Notes: a model not told the origin generated them from the letters alone. 64,000 nucleotides of DNA from Thamnaconus septentrionalis (GCA_009823395.1 CM020515.1:13772489-13836488); one strand, 5' to 3'; numbered from the stretch's first letter, positions 1-31,717 are shown. Made by a program: numbers and translations.

Positions 1-258
1 CTCATTTAAACAGGGGCAGGTAGTGGAGGAGGAGGAGCGGGAGGAGGAAGAGGGCCGGTGGAGAGGAGGGGGGTGTAGTGGAAGTGCACGGACAGAAAAA
101 AAAAGGGGGCGGGGGGATGTTTGTTTAGGGTGCGCTCGCCCGTGGCCGCCCATTCTCGCTCTACCTGCGGGGAGCCGCTGTAGGTGCAAAATCTGTCCGC
201 GAGTTCTGCCCATTTCAATGACGTGGCAAACTGTCATTGGCTAAGTGGTGTCTGTAAG

Positions 259-547
259 GCTACGAGATCTGTCCGGGGGTCCGGCAACTGCTGACGACGT
301 CACATAAGGCAACTCTACAAGGACAAACTACATCGTGGTCGAACAAACAAACAGAAGAATGAGCGTGCAATGGATGGATGGATGCATATAATCATATTCT
401 ACCTACCTACCTACCTACCTATCTATAATATACAGGTATATATATGTATAATATGATTATATCTATCTATCTATCTATTTATGTATTCGACCGCGATGTA
501 GTTTGTCCTAATAGAGTTGCCGTAAGACCCCAGACAGATCTCGTAGC
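259..547. repeat. Inverted repeat with tetranucleotide-rich centre
   Basis: Arm 308-342 and the reverse complement of 487-521 match at 32 of 35 positions (core GGACAAACTACATCG at 321-335). The match resumes at 259-282 versus 525-547, with extra sequence in the left arm. A shorter pair (ATATAATCATATT) lies inside, at about 386-398 and 451-463. The centre holds GATG, CTAC and TATC tetranucleotide runs. Probably a fold-back or palindromic MITE. Confidence 0.7.
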
Positions 548-1402
548 CCGGACAGATTATTGTACCTACACCACTTCAGCCTCCGGAACGCCCGCCGATA
601 TCTCTCCGATATTTCACACCTCAAGTCCCCGATCCATTAACCTAAAAAAGACAATTATGCTACATCAGTCTGCAGCCTCGTTTTACCCGCCAGAGACCTT
701 CTTACATCAGGTAATTACTCGGTGAGCTATGGGGTTTTTTTCTACCACCCCCCACCTCCCCCATCCCCAATCCACTGCGGTCGAATGCAGCCATTCAATC
801 TGCTCCCCCCGACCCCTCCTTTCCCCACCTCCACCGCTGACGCATGTAATTTCCCAAAAGGCAGGTCAGGTGTGCTGAATCATACATTTGTGAAATTAAA
901 ATGAATGGAGATGTTAGATATCCTGCGAGCTCCTTCACGGTCCTGCTCGACTTCCTTTTAAACAGACTGGGGGGAGGGCGGAGCAAAGGACTGGGGGAGC
1001 GGGAGGTGGGGGGGGGGAGACAATAAGAAGAAGACTTAACGCTAATGATAACAAACGTGGCAGTGGAACGCGCGGCTGGAGCTGCAGCTCTCCTCTCCTC
1101 TCCACTTCACTTCACCTGAGGACACTGGAAGCGTCGACTAACCTCGCCGGCGAGTCGTGACAGGCCCGCTGCCAGAACTCTACCAGCACGTCGTGCACTT
1201 CCAACCCTCGCACGGGAAAACTGGGTTTTTTTTGTAGGCTTATGCTGAATAATCGCAACTGCGATGGATACTGGCTTCGTGCTCGACGGACGATCACAGA
1301 GTCAAAACGCAAGTGCAGTCGCGAGGCATTCAGCTATTTGTTTGCAGAGAACCAGCAAGAGTGGGGGACATGGAGGGTTGAGGGCAGTGGTGGAGTTTGG
1401 GG

Positions 1403-1573
1403 TAGTGTTGTAGTCAAGACCACACCAACAGAGACCAAGACATTTGCAAGACCAGAGAGTATCCAGATCGAGATAAAAGCAAGACGTTTGATCAAAAATC
1501 ACCCAGTCCACCGAGACTGAGACCTTCAAAAGTGGTCTTGAGACCAAGACCAATCTTGGGTACTTCAACACTA
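1403..1573. mobile_element. MITE-like element with TAGTGTTGTAGT termini
   Basis: Starts TAGTGTTGTAGTCAAGACC and ends in the near reverse complement ACTTCAACACTA (11 of 12 terminal bases match). The interior is a run of degenerate GACCAAGAC units in both orientations. No coding sequence, so non-autonomous. A second copy of the left end is at 34774. Confidence 0.65.
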
Positions 1574-2678
1574 GTTTGAGTTGGCTCATGTTTTTCCTGC
1601 GTCTGTTTCTTCTCACTGGCTGCTTTGCTTGTGTCACTTGAGGACTTTTAAAACCCAACAGTTAAAATACTTTAATCTGTTGGCTTTAGAGCCCTGACAG
1701 ATTTATCTAATACCTTGATCTTTACGCCGTGTCTGAGGCAGTGCGCCTCTTTTAGATGCAGGTCCTCCTGAATCAGTTATAAGTTTGAGGAAGGAGGGAC
1801 GGAAAAAAACTAAATCAGACGTCGCTTGTTTGCATTTCCACAAAACCCTCTCATTGCTTTCGCTCAGTGACGTCCCCCTTGCCAAACAGTGCCAAGGGTC
1901 ATCTCGACGGAAATGTTTGCACGACGGGGGTTGACCCCTCTAAATTAAATGAGTGGCACTGCGGGCTTATATTTTCCATGCAGCTTCCGGCTGAAGACCT
2001 ACTAAAGCGTCTGTTTCGGCTTCAGGTTGGGTCATAAACAGCAGGGCTTTCAGGCCCTGGCGTTGCAAAACAAAACAAAACAAAAAAAACACTTTGGATG
2101 AGAGGCCAACGGAGGCCGTTTCCCCACATCTCCCTAGAAGGCTCGGAAAAGCAGCGGACCTCACTTGGAGGAAGAGGGGGAGGAGGAAGACGGGAGGGGG
2201 GGGGGCAAAAAAAATGGAGAGCGGGAGGGCAGAAGGCAGGTGCGTGCGTGCGCGAGCGTGGGCGGCAAAGTGACAGGCGATGATTAGCCCGACCAGAGGA
2301 GGACGTGTGGGCGGGAGTGAGTGGGAGTGGAGGGGCTGCAGCAGAGTGAGAGCAGAGACGACGCACTCTTTAGGCAGAGAGACACACAAGTGGCTTGAAA
2401 GAGCACTCGTAGAGTATCAACACGCAGGGGGGTTTAAGCATTTAAAAAAAAAAAAAAGCATGCGCACACATACGTTCAGATGTAGCTTTCAAAGGCATAA
2501 ACACGCGCGTGTTTGCAACGGTGGGAGTGGTGGGGGGTGTGGGGTGCTGCGGGGGGGACACTCGTAATACAGTTTGATTTGTGGGCAATAAAAATAGCAG
2601 CGGCGCAGTATTTCACAAGGTGATTTCTATCCCTGTTCTTAAAGGCAGGATGTTCCCACGTGTTTCTGTGCGGCAAAT

Positions 2679-2691
2679 GTGTGTGTGTGTG

Positions 2692-2735
<44 letters not shown>
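2679..2735. repeat. (GT)n microsatellite
   Basis: About 57 bp of GT units with one GCAT interruption near 2691-2694. Intronic. Confidence 0.95.
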
Positions 2736-2736
<1 letters not shown>

Positions 2737-3925
2737 TGATGATGGAGCGAGTGCAGCTGCTGATTCCAACGTGTGTAGGTGGCGGCGTTTGCGGCGCGTC
2801 TTTTAGCGAGCTTTCATGGAATTAGCGAGACGTCGGAGATGCGCGACAAGAGCTCGGAGTCACGTGTGTGAGCCGTAGGAAAGCGCAAGCGTGCAATAAA
2901 AAAGAACAATAACACAGACATTGAATTTAAAGGAAATAAAAACATGTGGGAAATATTGTTTTCTGAAATTCCAGTTTGGCCCCGTCGCAAGTGTGCTGCT
3001 GCTGCTGCTGCTGCTGCTGTGGTGCCAGAAGGGACCAAAACAGTGCAACAGGTTTGAGCCAAGGATTTGGATTTTTATTGTTGCCTCATCCGATTTGATC
3101 AGATTTTATAGCCTGCCGCATAACTTGAGGCAAGAAGAAAGCCAAACCCTAAAAAAATTAATTTAATCCAATTTAAAAGACACAATTGGGTAAAATAGGC
3201 CCAACTGGGTTGATGATACAAGAAGCGATAAAAAAGTGGGGAATGAGGGTTTGTGATGTTTGCGATGACGCATTCTACAACAGATAATGTTGTCCTCTGC
3301 TTGTCCACAAATCAATGACGCACAACCTTTTTTGTCCCTGAAGACCCTGCTGTTCCCTCCGCCATTTGTTTGGTCTGGGATCCAGGCAGCAATATCAGCC
3401 GAAAAATATGTGTTGGTTGAGAGGAAACACAAAGGAGCAGCGCTTGACACAACAGAGAGTGACGAGAAAGCTCGACGCCGCTAAATAAACATTAGGTCTC
3501 GACGTCTACACTTAAATCTCCATCAGCACGTAGTTAAGACGCCGCTGTAAACAGCCATTAGCACGTTCAGCTACAGCGGGACGGAAAACGTTCTGCGACA
3601 CTTTTACCTGCATGGCAACAGCTCAACGTGCAAAAGACTAAAAAGACACTGAGTGGCCAAACTAACAGCCACATACATGACCCATGCGATCTGTGTCACA
3701 GCCTCGGGAGGACGGTCGTGTCCGTCCAGCCATTTCTGTCCCCGCAAACAATCGATATTTCTGCGTTCTGCCGCCGCCCAATAAACAGGAAACACATGGT
3801 TTGACAGGAGGTCAGGGCAATGGAACCGACCCTCACGGGTGGGGAACTCCGAAAAAGGAAAAAAAAAAAAAAGTCAGGGCAGGTGGCTGGAAAAAAAAAC
3901 ATTATCAATCATTTTCCTTTGAAAG

Positions 3926-3927
<2 letters not shown>

Positions 3928-3966
<39 letters not shown>
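3928..3966. repeat. (CAG)13 microsatellite
   Basis: Thirteen uninterrupted CAG units in BAIAP2 intron 3; the transcript strand reads CTG. The polyglutamine reading on the plus strand has no gene context. Confidence 0.95.
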
Positions 3967-3967
<1 letters not shown>

Positions 3968-4373
3968 GTGGTGTCGATGGGTGGGATTGGGGGGCTACTG
4001 GTGGCTCGTACTGGAGTTGCGCAACAATGGGAGGGTAGCGCTCGCTGGCCACATCGCAAACATCACAGCTGTGCAGCGTGTCTTCGCTCGTGCCAGTCGA
4101 GCTAAACCCAGATGTGAAACAGATGACGGCGAGAAGGATGAGTCATCAGACGGATCCAGCTGCCTGCAGAGCTTCCCCTCAGGTTCGGCTTTTGATGTGG
4201 AACTATGTGCGATGCGGGCTGTGCTTTTTTGTTTTTTTCAAATGAGGTCGTTTATATCCCAAATATGTCTGGTAACAAGTTTTACACGATTCCAAGTTGA
4301 CACAACTTTTGGACTTCAATAAATTGACTCCTCAAAAATCTATCATGCTGAACTGCGTGTATTAAACAATTGT

Positions 4374-4447
4374 GCAAATCGGCCCTTTGTGATGTCACTG
4401 GGGGGGAACAGGTCAGTGAAAACACTCCCAGTTAAGTGGAAGTTGTC
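4374..4447. repeat. Dispersed repeat copy A (GTGATGTCAC family)
   Basis: TGCAAATCGGCCCTTTGTGA, GTCAC, then CCCAGTTAAGTGGAAGTTG, closely resembling 42305-42398 in the same order. Non-coding. Confidence 0.55.
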
Positions 4448-4474
4448 TGGACACCCTGCAATTCAGACCCCAGC

Positions 4475-4488
4475 CCACTAGGTGGCAC
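4475..4488 (+). promoter_or_regulatory. Candidate CTCF core motif
   Basis: CCACTAGGTGGCAC matches the consensus CCASYAGRKGGCRS at all 14 positions. Occupancy is unknown, and such matches occur by chance or within transposons. Confidence 0.35.
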
Positions 4489-5659
4489 AAGCATCAATTT
4501 GTGGTCATTAGATAAGGACTGGAGTCTTGATATAGACGTGTGTCTTTGACTTTGGCCAATCGCAAAATGTCACAGCAGCTAAACGTCCAATATTTTTTTA
4601 AAACCAGTGAAGGAGAATTTAACAACTCGCTCGACAACTTTAGCTGTTGCTGTTTTTTTCCCCGTGCTCTTACGGAAGAAAAAAAAAGTTGTACAATGTA
4701 CTTTGTGCTGGGTTTTCTAGTGTTCACACAGTAGCTGATTGAACACGTGGTCCACTGAACACAGCACAGGTGTAACTGGGGTAAACAGACCATGACCGTA
4801 GCAACGACAGCGCAACAAAAACTCTGAGTCATCTTAAAACTATGTTGGTTTCAATCCAGTTTCAGACACAATGAACGACTGTCATGTACAGGGCAACTTG
4901 GCCAGAGCTCAGAATCGATCCTGTCTCCGCCCTTGTCTGGCCATCTACAGAGTTTATTGGAAAACCCAATCAAAGAAACAACAAACAACAACAAATTCAG
5001 GGTCACAATAAAGCACCAAGTTACAGCTGGCCATGTTTTTTGGGGGGGTTTTTTGGGAGCAAAGTTTAGCTGAGGACGTCATGGCCGCGCTCGCTCCACA
5101 GTGTGTAAACTTCACTATCAATGGGAAAAGCCGACAGAAGCCGAGAGACGCCGAGCGAAGGCCTGCGTCCTGAATAAAACATCCCGAGATCACTTTCATG
5201 TTCAATCCCTGTCGGCCGCAGCTGGAGAAACTCCAAAAAAACTGGATCTCCGTCGCATCGGCAGCTGACGTCTTTACAGATCAAGCAGTCGGAACAGTGG
5301 AATCCATGCAGCCGTGGTGGTGGTGGAGGTGGAGGGTGGTGGTAGCGGTGGTGGTGGTGGCGGTATCCTCTTCCAACAAGCGCTTGATTTTCCCCCGCAG
5401 CGGCCGACGCTGATCACCTAGGAAACACTTAACAGAGGGAACCGAGCACTGGCTCTCCAGCTGACCTCCAACGCTTGTGATGTATCTAGAGCACGCAACA
5501 CACACACACACACCCCTCACCGCACTGTACTCGTTTGGATGCAACAACCCTTCTATGGATGCACAGTCCCACAAAATAACAAAATCAAATCAATCCTTCC
5601 GGACAGAAACCCTGCATTTATCCAGGTTCGGGCAGGTAGGGTGGATCCTGAAGGAGCGC

Positions 5660-5760
5660 CCCCTACAGCCTGCATTTTTGGTTTGACCTGGCCCAGGAAT
5701 CAAACCCAGGACCTCCCACTCCCAGTCTCGAGGGAGTGCACACTGTTACACAAGAGATGT
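5660..5760 (-). mobile_element. Probable tRNA-derived SINE fragment
   Basis: On the minus strand a B-box-like GGTTTGATTCC (5696-5706) is preceded by GTAACAGTGTGCACTCCC in A-box position. The arrangement is typical of tRNA-SINE heads; no full tRNA cloverleaf is evident. Confidence 0.4.
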
Positions 5761-6160
5761 ACGTTCCTCCAGAACAAAACCCCAAAATCACGCAGGAAAT
5801 GCGTCCATCTGGAAAACAACAATCAGTCGTCGACAAAAAAGAAATGAAAGCGGCAAAAACACAATCCGTCATCTGTCGGAATGGTTGTTGTTGTTGCTGC
5901 TGTAAATGAATGCCGATCAGCTCCCACCTGGCTGTGTTCGCCGCAGACTGGGGGCAATCATCGTCGTTAACTTTATCTTTGGCAGATGATGTTCCTCATT
6001 TCGAGGACGCGGGGGTATTGAGAGGAGGGCGGTGCAAATTGGAAAGTGATTTGCTATGAGACACAGTCTGATGCTTCTACTGCTGCTGCTGCTGCTGCGT
6101 CTTGCGTTTAGATTATAGATTATAATGGAATAAGTGAGTAAACCAGTCAAAAAGACTTAC

Positions 6161-25753
<19,593 letters not shown>

Positions 25754-25756
<3 letters not shown>

Positions 25757-25780
25757 CGTGGAGTCTTCAGCCAGGACCAT
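25754..25780 (-). promoter_or_regulatory. BAIAP2: BAIAP2 tandem in-frame start codons
   Basis: ATG at 25778-25780 is followed in frame by seven codons (VLAEDST) and then the family-type ATG at 25754-25756. An in-frame TAA lies four codons before the first ATG, so that ATG is the earliest possible start. Contexts: the first has T at -3 and G at +4; the second has A at -3 and T at +4. Confidence 0.6.
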
Positions 25781-27483
25781 AAACGACTCTTAAAAAAATA
25801 TATTTATAAATAAATAAAATGATCCCCCTCGCGTAAAGTGTGAATCCGCACGGAGGGGACGAAAATAAAACCTGGGTGAGGCAGAGCGGGGGATATTAAA
25901 GTTGGAAGTGTGGAACAATGGGGCGAGGTGAGGAGCCACTGCGAGAGAGACACGATGCTCCGCTCCCGAAGCCTCCCTTCAACTAAACACACCTTCCCTC
26001 TGCACAGCTGACAGCCTCGCTGCTGCCTTCACGGACTCCGCCACGGCTCGGAATCTCTGGCTACCGCCGAAACGCGTTCACTTATGAAACCTCGAGATTT
26101 CATTAGTTAAATTGAATGCAACTAACGCGATTAAAACGAGTTAAGCTTCAGTTTAAAATGGGGCTGCGGAAGGAGGGCAGCCTGAGTTCAAAATGATTAT
26201 AATTTGTAATTGTCCAATGGTGTGGATAATGTCTTCAAATACTGTTGCAGTTGTTTTGCAGAAGGGGGTACTATTGTCTAATATAGAAGAAATTAAAAAC
26301 AAACTGTTGTTGTTTCGCATCTACACAGAAAATGTAAAGTCCCTTGTTCCACTACTGCAGATGAAAGAAACTGCTCTGTTTAGCGTGCTGTTCTTGCAAG
26401 AAATTAACTAAACTGATAGATAGACTTAGTCAAATTCAAATTAAAAAAAATTTAAAATAGTGAAACTCAAACATCCAACATGTGAAAGCCGTGACTCTAC
26501 ACTGTGGGCCTGTTTGTACAAATTGTAATCTTAAATACTCACACTTTGCATTGGTTCAAGGTTGCGGAACGTCATGACACGCATGGTTTAGTTATTTGCC
26601 ATGTAAGCCTCGAAGCTCACCTCTGCTGTCATCTGAAAAATTAATGTTTAGTAGAGTTGTGACTATTAAAGGGTCCCATTCTGTCTTCAGGGTGTCAGCG
26701 AATTCCCCAGATCAGCCACTCCACCATTTTCATGCTTACTCATGCACTTTTTTTTTTGGTAAGTGTGGAAAAAAGTTTTACAAATCAACCTTTGATGCAG
26801 AGAGGGCATAGCACGCCTCTTCCAACTTAGAGGCCCTAGTCCTCAATGTTTGTTCCATGCTCTGAGACCAACAAAATAGTTTACAAGGAGGCTGTAAACA
26901 TGTTGTATTGTGGTGATGTGTAGCCACCTTGGATAATTAGTCAAGATGCTTCAATGGAATCCATGATAAATAATAATGGTTTGAACTGATGATATACGGC
27001 TTTTAAATTTGATCCAGCCAGCTGCACTGGGTAAATCTGTGTGCGAGTCATACTCTGACTGTTTTCAGTAACACCATAGATGTTTTTCTCACCGAGGATG
27101 ATTTGTTACAGCTTCATTGTACATGCTAATTACAGTCCAAGTGCTCACTTAGTGCCGGATTGTAAATAGCACATTGGCCCGCCTGTCCAAACATCTCCCA
27201 CATAGCAAAAACATGAGCTCTTTACTTCCTGCCAAGTGCAGCACTCACCGCTGTTAAGATGGAAATGACCACAGTCAACACCTGTTTTCAGCGTGGTTGC
27301 ACACAGCAAATCATGCCTTGGCAAACAGCGCACCCCTCTGGTGAAAACAGAATCATGCGTGCAAAGTCCGAACGAGATTGGTTGGCTCTGCAGTCATCGC
27401 ATTCTTCTTATAGGTTACTTGGATAATGAGACAGAAAAAAAAAATGTAATTCCACTTTAAAACATTTAAAAATGTGTCAGTTT
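25781..27483. other. BAIAP2-CHMP6 intergenic region
   Basis: Starts (25781-26060) with GC-richer sequence that should contain the BAIAP2 5' UTR and promoter, then AT-rich DNA. No repeat block, RNA gene or ORF with family resemblance was seen. The CHMP6 stop and BAIAP2 start are only about 1.9 kb apart on the same strand. Confidence 0.6.
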
Positions 27484-27489
27484 TTTAAT
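27484..27489 (-). terminator. Candidate CHMP6 polyadenylation signal (ATTAAA)
   Basis: Reverse complement reads ATTAAA about 195 nt after the CHMP6 stop. It is a common AATAAA variant, but the region is AT-rich and usage is unproven. Confidence 0.35.
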
Positions 27490-27681
27490 TTTGTACACAA
27501 AGTCAGTCAAAGAGCACTAGAACATTTCACTTTTCTTCATGTTGAAATGTCAACGGGGCAGTGAGACATTCACACAGACACAGTGCTGATCCTGTAGGTC
27601 TGACAGAGCTCTGGTGTCGAGGTCTCGTCTTCAAGGACCAACATTAGCGATGAAATACTGACACGGAACAAATTGTGTCTC

Positions 27682-27731
27682 TCAGGCTGCAAGCATCTCT
27701 CTGTCTGCCTTGTCCTTTGCTTCTTTCCTCT
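27682..27731 (-). CDS. CHMP6: CHMP6 coding exon 8 with stop
   Basis: 50 nt, completing a Glu codon and then RKEAKDKADREMLAA and TGA at 27682-27684. The ending resembles the ELVAAS end of the human protein. Preceded by a TTTCTTTTCCAG acceptor. Confidence 0.93.
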
Positions 27732-30063
27732 CTGGAAAAGAAAGTAAAACAAAATATGAAAAATGCATCTGGTGTAAAGAATGGTTTATCATTTGAAAGA
27801 GAAAAACAATTTACCTGGCTCGGTTTTTGCTGCCTCTGGGACTTCTGGTACAGGCTCCTCTGGGACATCTGGAAGTGCTAAATCTTCTCCCTGTTTTGAG
27901 CAAGATCAATGTTAGAAACAGCTCTGACGCTACATTGACTGGAAGAAAAAGGTTAAAAAAAAACAAACAAAAAAAAACTGGCAAGCTAAGTATCATAAAA
28001 TTTGTAATTTCTTTTCCAATATCGGGAATCAGAACAGAAAAAGTCACATACAGTAAAATTGTCACTGTTTAAATCATACCATGATGAATCACCGAGCGCT
28101 GAAGAAACTGCTGTCTTTTAGGGATACATCTGGATTGTAATTTGTGTCTGTGCTCAAGCGTAAAGGATAGTAATGTGCTTTGTTTGAGTTGAATGATGGT
28201 TAAATGACAAAACAAGAAAGATCTGCAGGGATTTTCAGGACAGTTCTCTTAAGTTATATAACATTTAACACATATAGCTTCTTGAAGTTTTATGTTTTTC
28301 CGCTGTAATTTGGATAATTGGTTCATATAGCATTATCATCTGGCTGGTTGTGACCCAATTAAAGCTGGCTTAGTGTTACATATCTTAGTTGCCTGAAAAT
28401 TTCCTCAAAATTCAATGTTTGCATTTCCATAGAAGCCACTGGGTGTCTAATGGCAGGAGCCAGTTGTTCCAACAAGCCTAATAGTGCAGATACATGAAAA
28501 GGAGTGTTGAATATGCAGCCTCAGCATTTGTAAAGGTTAAGCTTTCAGCCCACCTGAGTGATAGCTTCCAGCTCGGCTAGGACCGCCTCCTCGTCCTCCT
28601 CTGACAGAGCTCCAGCCAGCATCTCGTCGATTTGCTACAGGAACGGAACAGAAGAAGACGTTAGCAGTTAGTGATGTTAATTTGCTGCAGTACCTTTTCC
28701 AATGATTAGATATTACGTAGGATTTAATAATTATTATATTTATCGTATTGTTGCTTTATTTGTCTAAGTAAAATCTGAGCCAATTGAACCATCACAAATT
28801 TCATTTTAATCAATTGTCAAAGAAATGTGGGATTGAAAAAAGTGATGCTAACATTTATAAACAAAACATTACTTTTATATTCAGTGAAACAAATGTGTAT
28901 ATTTGTCCTTTATAAATCTTTATAAGGTAAATTTACATTTTTGCTGAATATTAATCTGAGACAGCATAAAAATGAAGAATTTTACCCTTTGATATTCTAT
29001 AGACTCCTGGGTCTCATCCAGAATTCTCTCCACATCTTCAATTGACATGATCTGTCAATAAAAAAAAAAAAAAAAAAGCAGGAGAAAGAGAGCATTGCAT
29101 TGCATTACAGAGGGAAGGAGTTTAGGATGGAAAGTGTTTTGCACATCTCTTGGCAGGCTTTGAGATTTCCAGACTCCAGGAGTGAGATCCGCGCGCTGTA
29201 GCCAAGGACGTGCAGCCGTCACACCGCTGCAGTCAAGGCTTTGCTTCTTAATCCTTTAATCTTCAAACAATGTGTACCCGCCACGCTAACACAAACCACA
29301 AGCTTTCCCTGCTGTTTCATCCCCACACACGGATCATATTAAAGAGAGAGTGCTTATCAACCGGAACTTTGACACTGTTTAAGTGTACACTCACATGCAT
29401 AGAGAGCCACTGAGGAATTATAGCTGCCTAAATGGGACACTCTTATTCCTGGAGACGAGGAAAACAAACAAACATGAAAGCGTGTTTACCTCATGCATAC
29501 TCTTCAAGCACTCGTTGCCAACTTTGAGCCCCTCGATGACTTGCATCTCAATTTGCATGAACTCAATATCTTGAACCTGTTGGCAGATATTAGCAGGGTG
29601 GTTAAAAAAAATCTATTCCATTTGCAAACATTTTCAGATGGCAAAACATACAGTGTATCATGAAATAACTAAAATAAATTTTCATCATTTTTCAAATTAA
29701 ATTAAAGTTAAAATAAAGCTCCAACTTATAGATTGAAGAAAAAAAGTAATTCGATTTATTCCATGTTTACATTACTAGAAAATGTGCCTTAAGCTTTGAG
29801 AAAAGAGACATCGAACAATATGTGCAATATAACAAAGCTCACCATGCGCTCAATATTTGAGATCTGATTTTCAGTCCTGTCTAGCAGCTGATCCTGGTAT
29901 CGTTTCTTCTTGAGGAGCAGCACAGCTTTTCTGAAATTACATTTTTTTTTTTTAAAAACAAAAAAAAAAAAACAATGACTATTTGTTCTTTCAGTTGAAT
30001 TAATATAGAGAAAAATTCATTTAAACATGGATAAAAAAGCAGGTTTTGTGAAGAATCCAATGA

Positions 30064-30112
<49 letters not shown>

Positions 30113-30667
30113 GTTATTGTTGATTTGACATTAGACACGGCTATCTGCTAATTAACCCTATTGTAAATGTCTGCTTTGTTATTGCTTACTCCTTCCGTCC
30201 ATCTTTGAGCAACTGCTTTGCCAGCAGCTTTTCTTTCTCCAACTGCAGGGTGATTCTCTTCTGGTACTGCTTCAGCTTATCTCTCTGCTGCTTCAATTGC
30301 TGAACAGGAAAGAACATAAAATCAGGATATGTTCAGAAGGTAATAACAAATACAATTCATAGAAACCTGTTTTTCATATTATTATCGTCAGAGTAAAAAT
30401 AAATAAATAAATCAAAGACTCGGCTTCTGCTACAAGCTGAATTTTATGTGACCCGAAAAAAACCCAACAACAACAACAACAACAATAATATCCAAGCTAA
30501 ATAGTGGCTACAGTGGAGTGCATCTAGCAAGCTAACTTCCGCTAACTGTGAGCTAAGGTAACGGGACTAATCTGACAGCAGGCGCTGCTTCGTCTCCTCA
30601 CCAAAATGGCTTTGTCTTGCTCCGTTACGCGAGAAGGACGACTCTTTCTCCCAAAAACGTTACCCAT
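27682..30667 (-). CDS. CHMP6: CHMP6, ESCRT-III subunit (Vps20 orthologue), complete
   Basis: Eight coding exons: 30602-30667, 30190-30299, 29843-29930, 29490-29576, 28986-29051, 28554-28634, 27815-27890, 27682-27731. They sum to 624 nt, 207 residues plus stop (human 201). The protein begins MGNVFGRK with Gly2 in an N-myristoylation context, as in the family. Next come the basic helix 1-2 hairpin (QLKQQRDKLKQYQKRI, LLLKKKRYQDQLLDRTENQI), helices 3-4 (MSIEDVERILDETQESIEYQ), an acidic stretch (SEEDEEAVLAELEAITQ), and a proline-rich tail with LPDVPEEPVP near residues 172-181, resembling the MIM2 motif that binds the VPS4 MIT domain. Known family role: bridges ESCRT-II to CHMP4 on endosomes for multivesicular body sorting. 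The ATG has A at -3 and G at +4. The stop lies 1.9 kb upstream of the BAIAP2 start on the same strand. Confidence 0.97.
27815..27890 (-). CDS. CHMP6: CHMP6 coding exon 7
   Basis: 76 nt (residues 167-191 plus 1 nt). Proline- and acid-rich, containing LPDVPEEPVPEVPE, the MIM2-like region. Confidence 0.95.
28554..28634 (-). CDS. CHMP6: CHMP6 coding exon 6
   Basis: 81 nt, 27 codons (residues 140-166): QIDEMLAGALSEEDEEAVLA then ELEAITQ. The acceptor is TAG. Acidic segment typical of the autoinhibitory half of ESCRT-III proteins. Confidence 0.96.
28986..29051 (-). CDS. CHMP6: CHMP6 coding exon 5
   Basis: 66 nt, 22 codons in phase 0 (residues 118-139), IMSIEDVERILDETQE then SIEYQR. Donor GTAAAA is weaker than the other donors of this gene. 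Confidence 0.96.
29490..29576 (-). CDS. CHMP6: CHMP6 coding exon 4
   Basis: 87 nt, 29 codons in phase 0 (residues 89-117): VQDIEFMQIEMQVIEGLKVG then NECLKSMHE. Donor GTAAAC. Confidence 0.97.
29843..29930 (-). CDS. CHMP6: CHMP6 coding exon 3
   Basis: 88 nt, residues 59 (split codon) to 88; KKKRYQDQLLDRTENQIS is nearly identical to the family. Donor GTGAGC. Confidence 0.97.
30190..30299 (-). CDS. CHMP6: CHMP6 coding exon 2
   Basis: 110 nt, residues 23-58 plus 2 nt; QLKQQRDKLKQYQKRITLQL then EKEKLLAKQLLKDGRK. Basic long helix of the ESCRT-III core. Acceptor CAG, donor GTAAGC. Confidence 0.97.
30602..30667 (-). CDS. CHMP6: CHMP6 coding exon 1
   Basis: 22 codons, MGNVFGRK through TEQDKAIL, donor GTGAGG, phase 0. 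Carries the myristoylation glycine; there is one residue more than in human between the FGRK and SRVTEQ motifs. Confidence 0.96.
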
Positions 30668-31717
30668 TATTCAGCCACATTCCTCCCGCACCCTACATCG
30701 TCAATAGACAAAGTGTAGACGTGAACCGAGTTTATTCCCATCATAATAAAAAGCCGACATAGGCTAGCGCGCCGGGGCTAACTGGCTTCCATCATGTAAA
30801 CAGATTTTCCGATTTTCCTACGGCAAGCGATAGGGGACAGCAAGTACACCAGCAGCGCACGTGTTTTGAGTCCTGAAAACGCCTACAAAACATATTACGC
30901 AATTGGGTAAAACAATTTTTTTTTAAACTATAGGGCACCAATTGATTAAGTTCAACGTCGACGAATTATTACTGCCTTCCTTTTTTTTAATATCCTTGTT
31001 TTATTTGCCCAAGTCGTTTTTGGTACCGTGGACAGCTCCAGACTCATCCGTGGTTTTGGTTCCACTCCTAAGGACCGAGAAGGTGCTAAAACACTCTCAC
31101 CTTTATATCGTTTAGCGTTCAATGTGTTAAAGAGCAAACAATAAACTCGAAAAATTGAGTCATAATGTGAACTTTTACTGCCCATTTATGCCATCGATAA
31201 ATCGGAATACACCGTTGCGGTAGCAGAAGCCTAATATATGGATTTAATTTTGCAGAACTGACCGAATGCTGGTATGGACTGGGACTCCCCTTGCTGTAAT
31301 AAGACCTTGGTAGTTACGCAGCAACTATATCACAGTAATAAACTGCAAAATGACCATGACACTGCTGTTCAGTTCAAGAACATCTGCTCTCCCTTTAAGT
31401 GAGATGTTTGATTTTCAAATAAATAAATAAATAATACATTAAAAATAAAACACTTTTCATGAGCGTCCCTGAAAATGTGAAAGCCACTGCATTTGTATTG
31501 TATTGATTTATTTGTTTGTTTTGCCAAACTTTAGCCGTTGGCAACAAAAACACAACACATTGTTGTAAGAATACAGGAAATATTATGTGACACTTTTCTC
31601 ATTAGCCAGATTTAAAAGGTGGGAGGCGTGTCTGAAGAATGACATTTAAAAAACAGTGTGAATGCTGTGTTTGTAGCAAGTCCAAAGTTTACTTAGATAC
31701 AACACACAAAAAAATAC
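30668..31717. other. CHMP6 upstream region to TTYH2 3' end
   Basis: Should contain the CHMP6 promoter and 5' UTR. No TATA box at a clear position, no ORF and no repeat beyond short A/T runs was seen. Confidence 0.5.

Larger units (their letters stand above)
1..6160 (-). other. BAIAP2 intron 3 (left part)
   Basis: No exon recognised. Holds an inverted repeat (259-547), a MITE-like element (1403-1573), (GT)n at 2679-2735, (CAG)13 at 3928-3966, short homopolymers and (CTG)n runs near 2996-3019 and 6077-6098, a probable SINE fragment (5660-5760) and one copy of a dispersed repeat (4374-4447). The next BAIAP2 exon must lie left of the window. Confidence 0.8.
27891..30601 (-). other. CHMP6 introns
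   Basis: Seven introns of 83 to 663 nt, all GT-AG (one TAG acceptor before exon 6). They are AT-rich with homopolymer runs, and an (ATT)n run near 30070-30110 in intron 2. No inserted transposon was recognised, unlike the flanking genes. Confidence 0.85.

Noticed and set aside
3820..4038. Open frame with a polyglutamine run on the plus strand
   Set aside because: It is a (CAG)13 microsatellite inside BAIAP2 intron 3, opposite in strand to the gene, with no family similarity around it.
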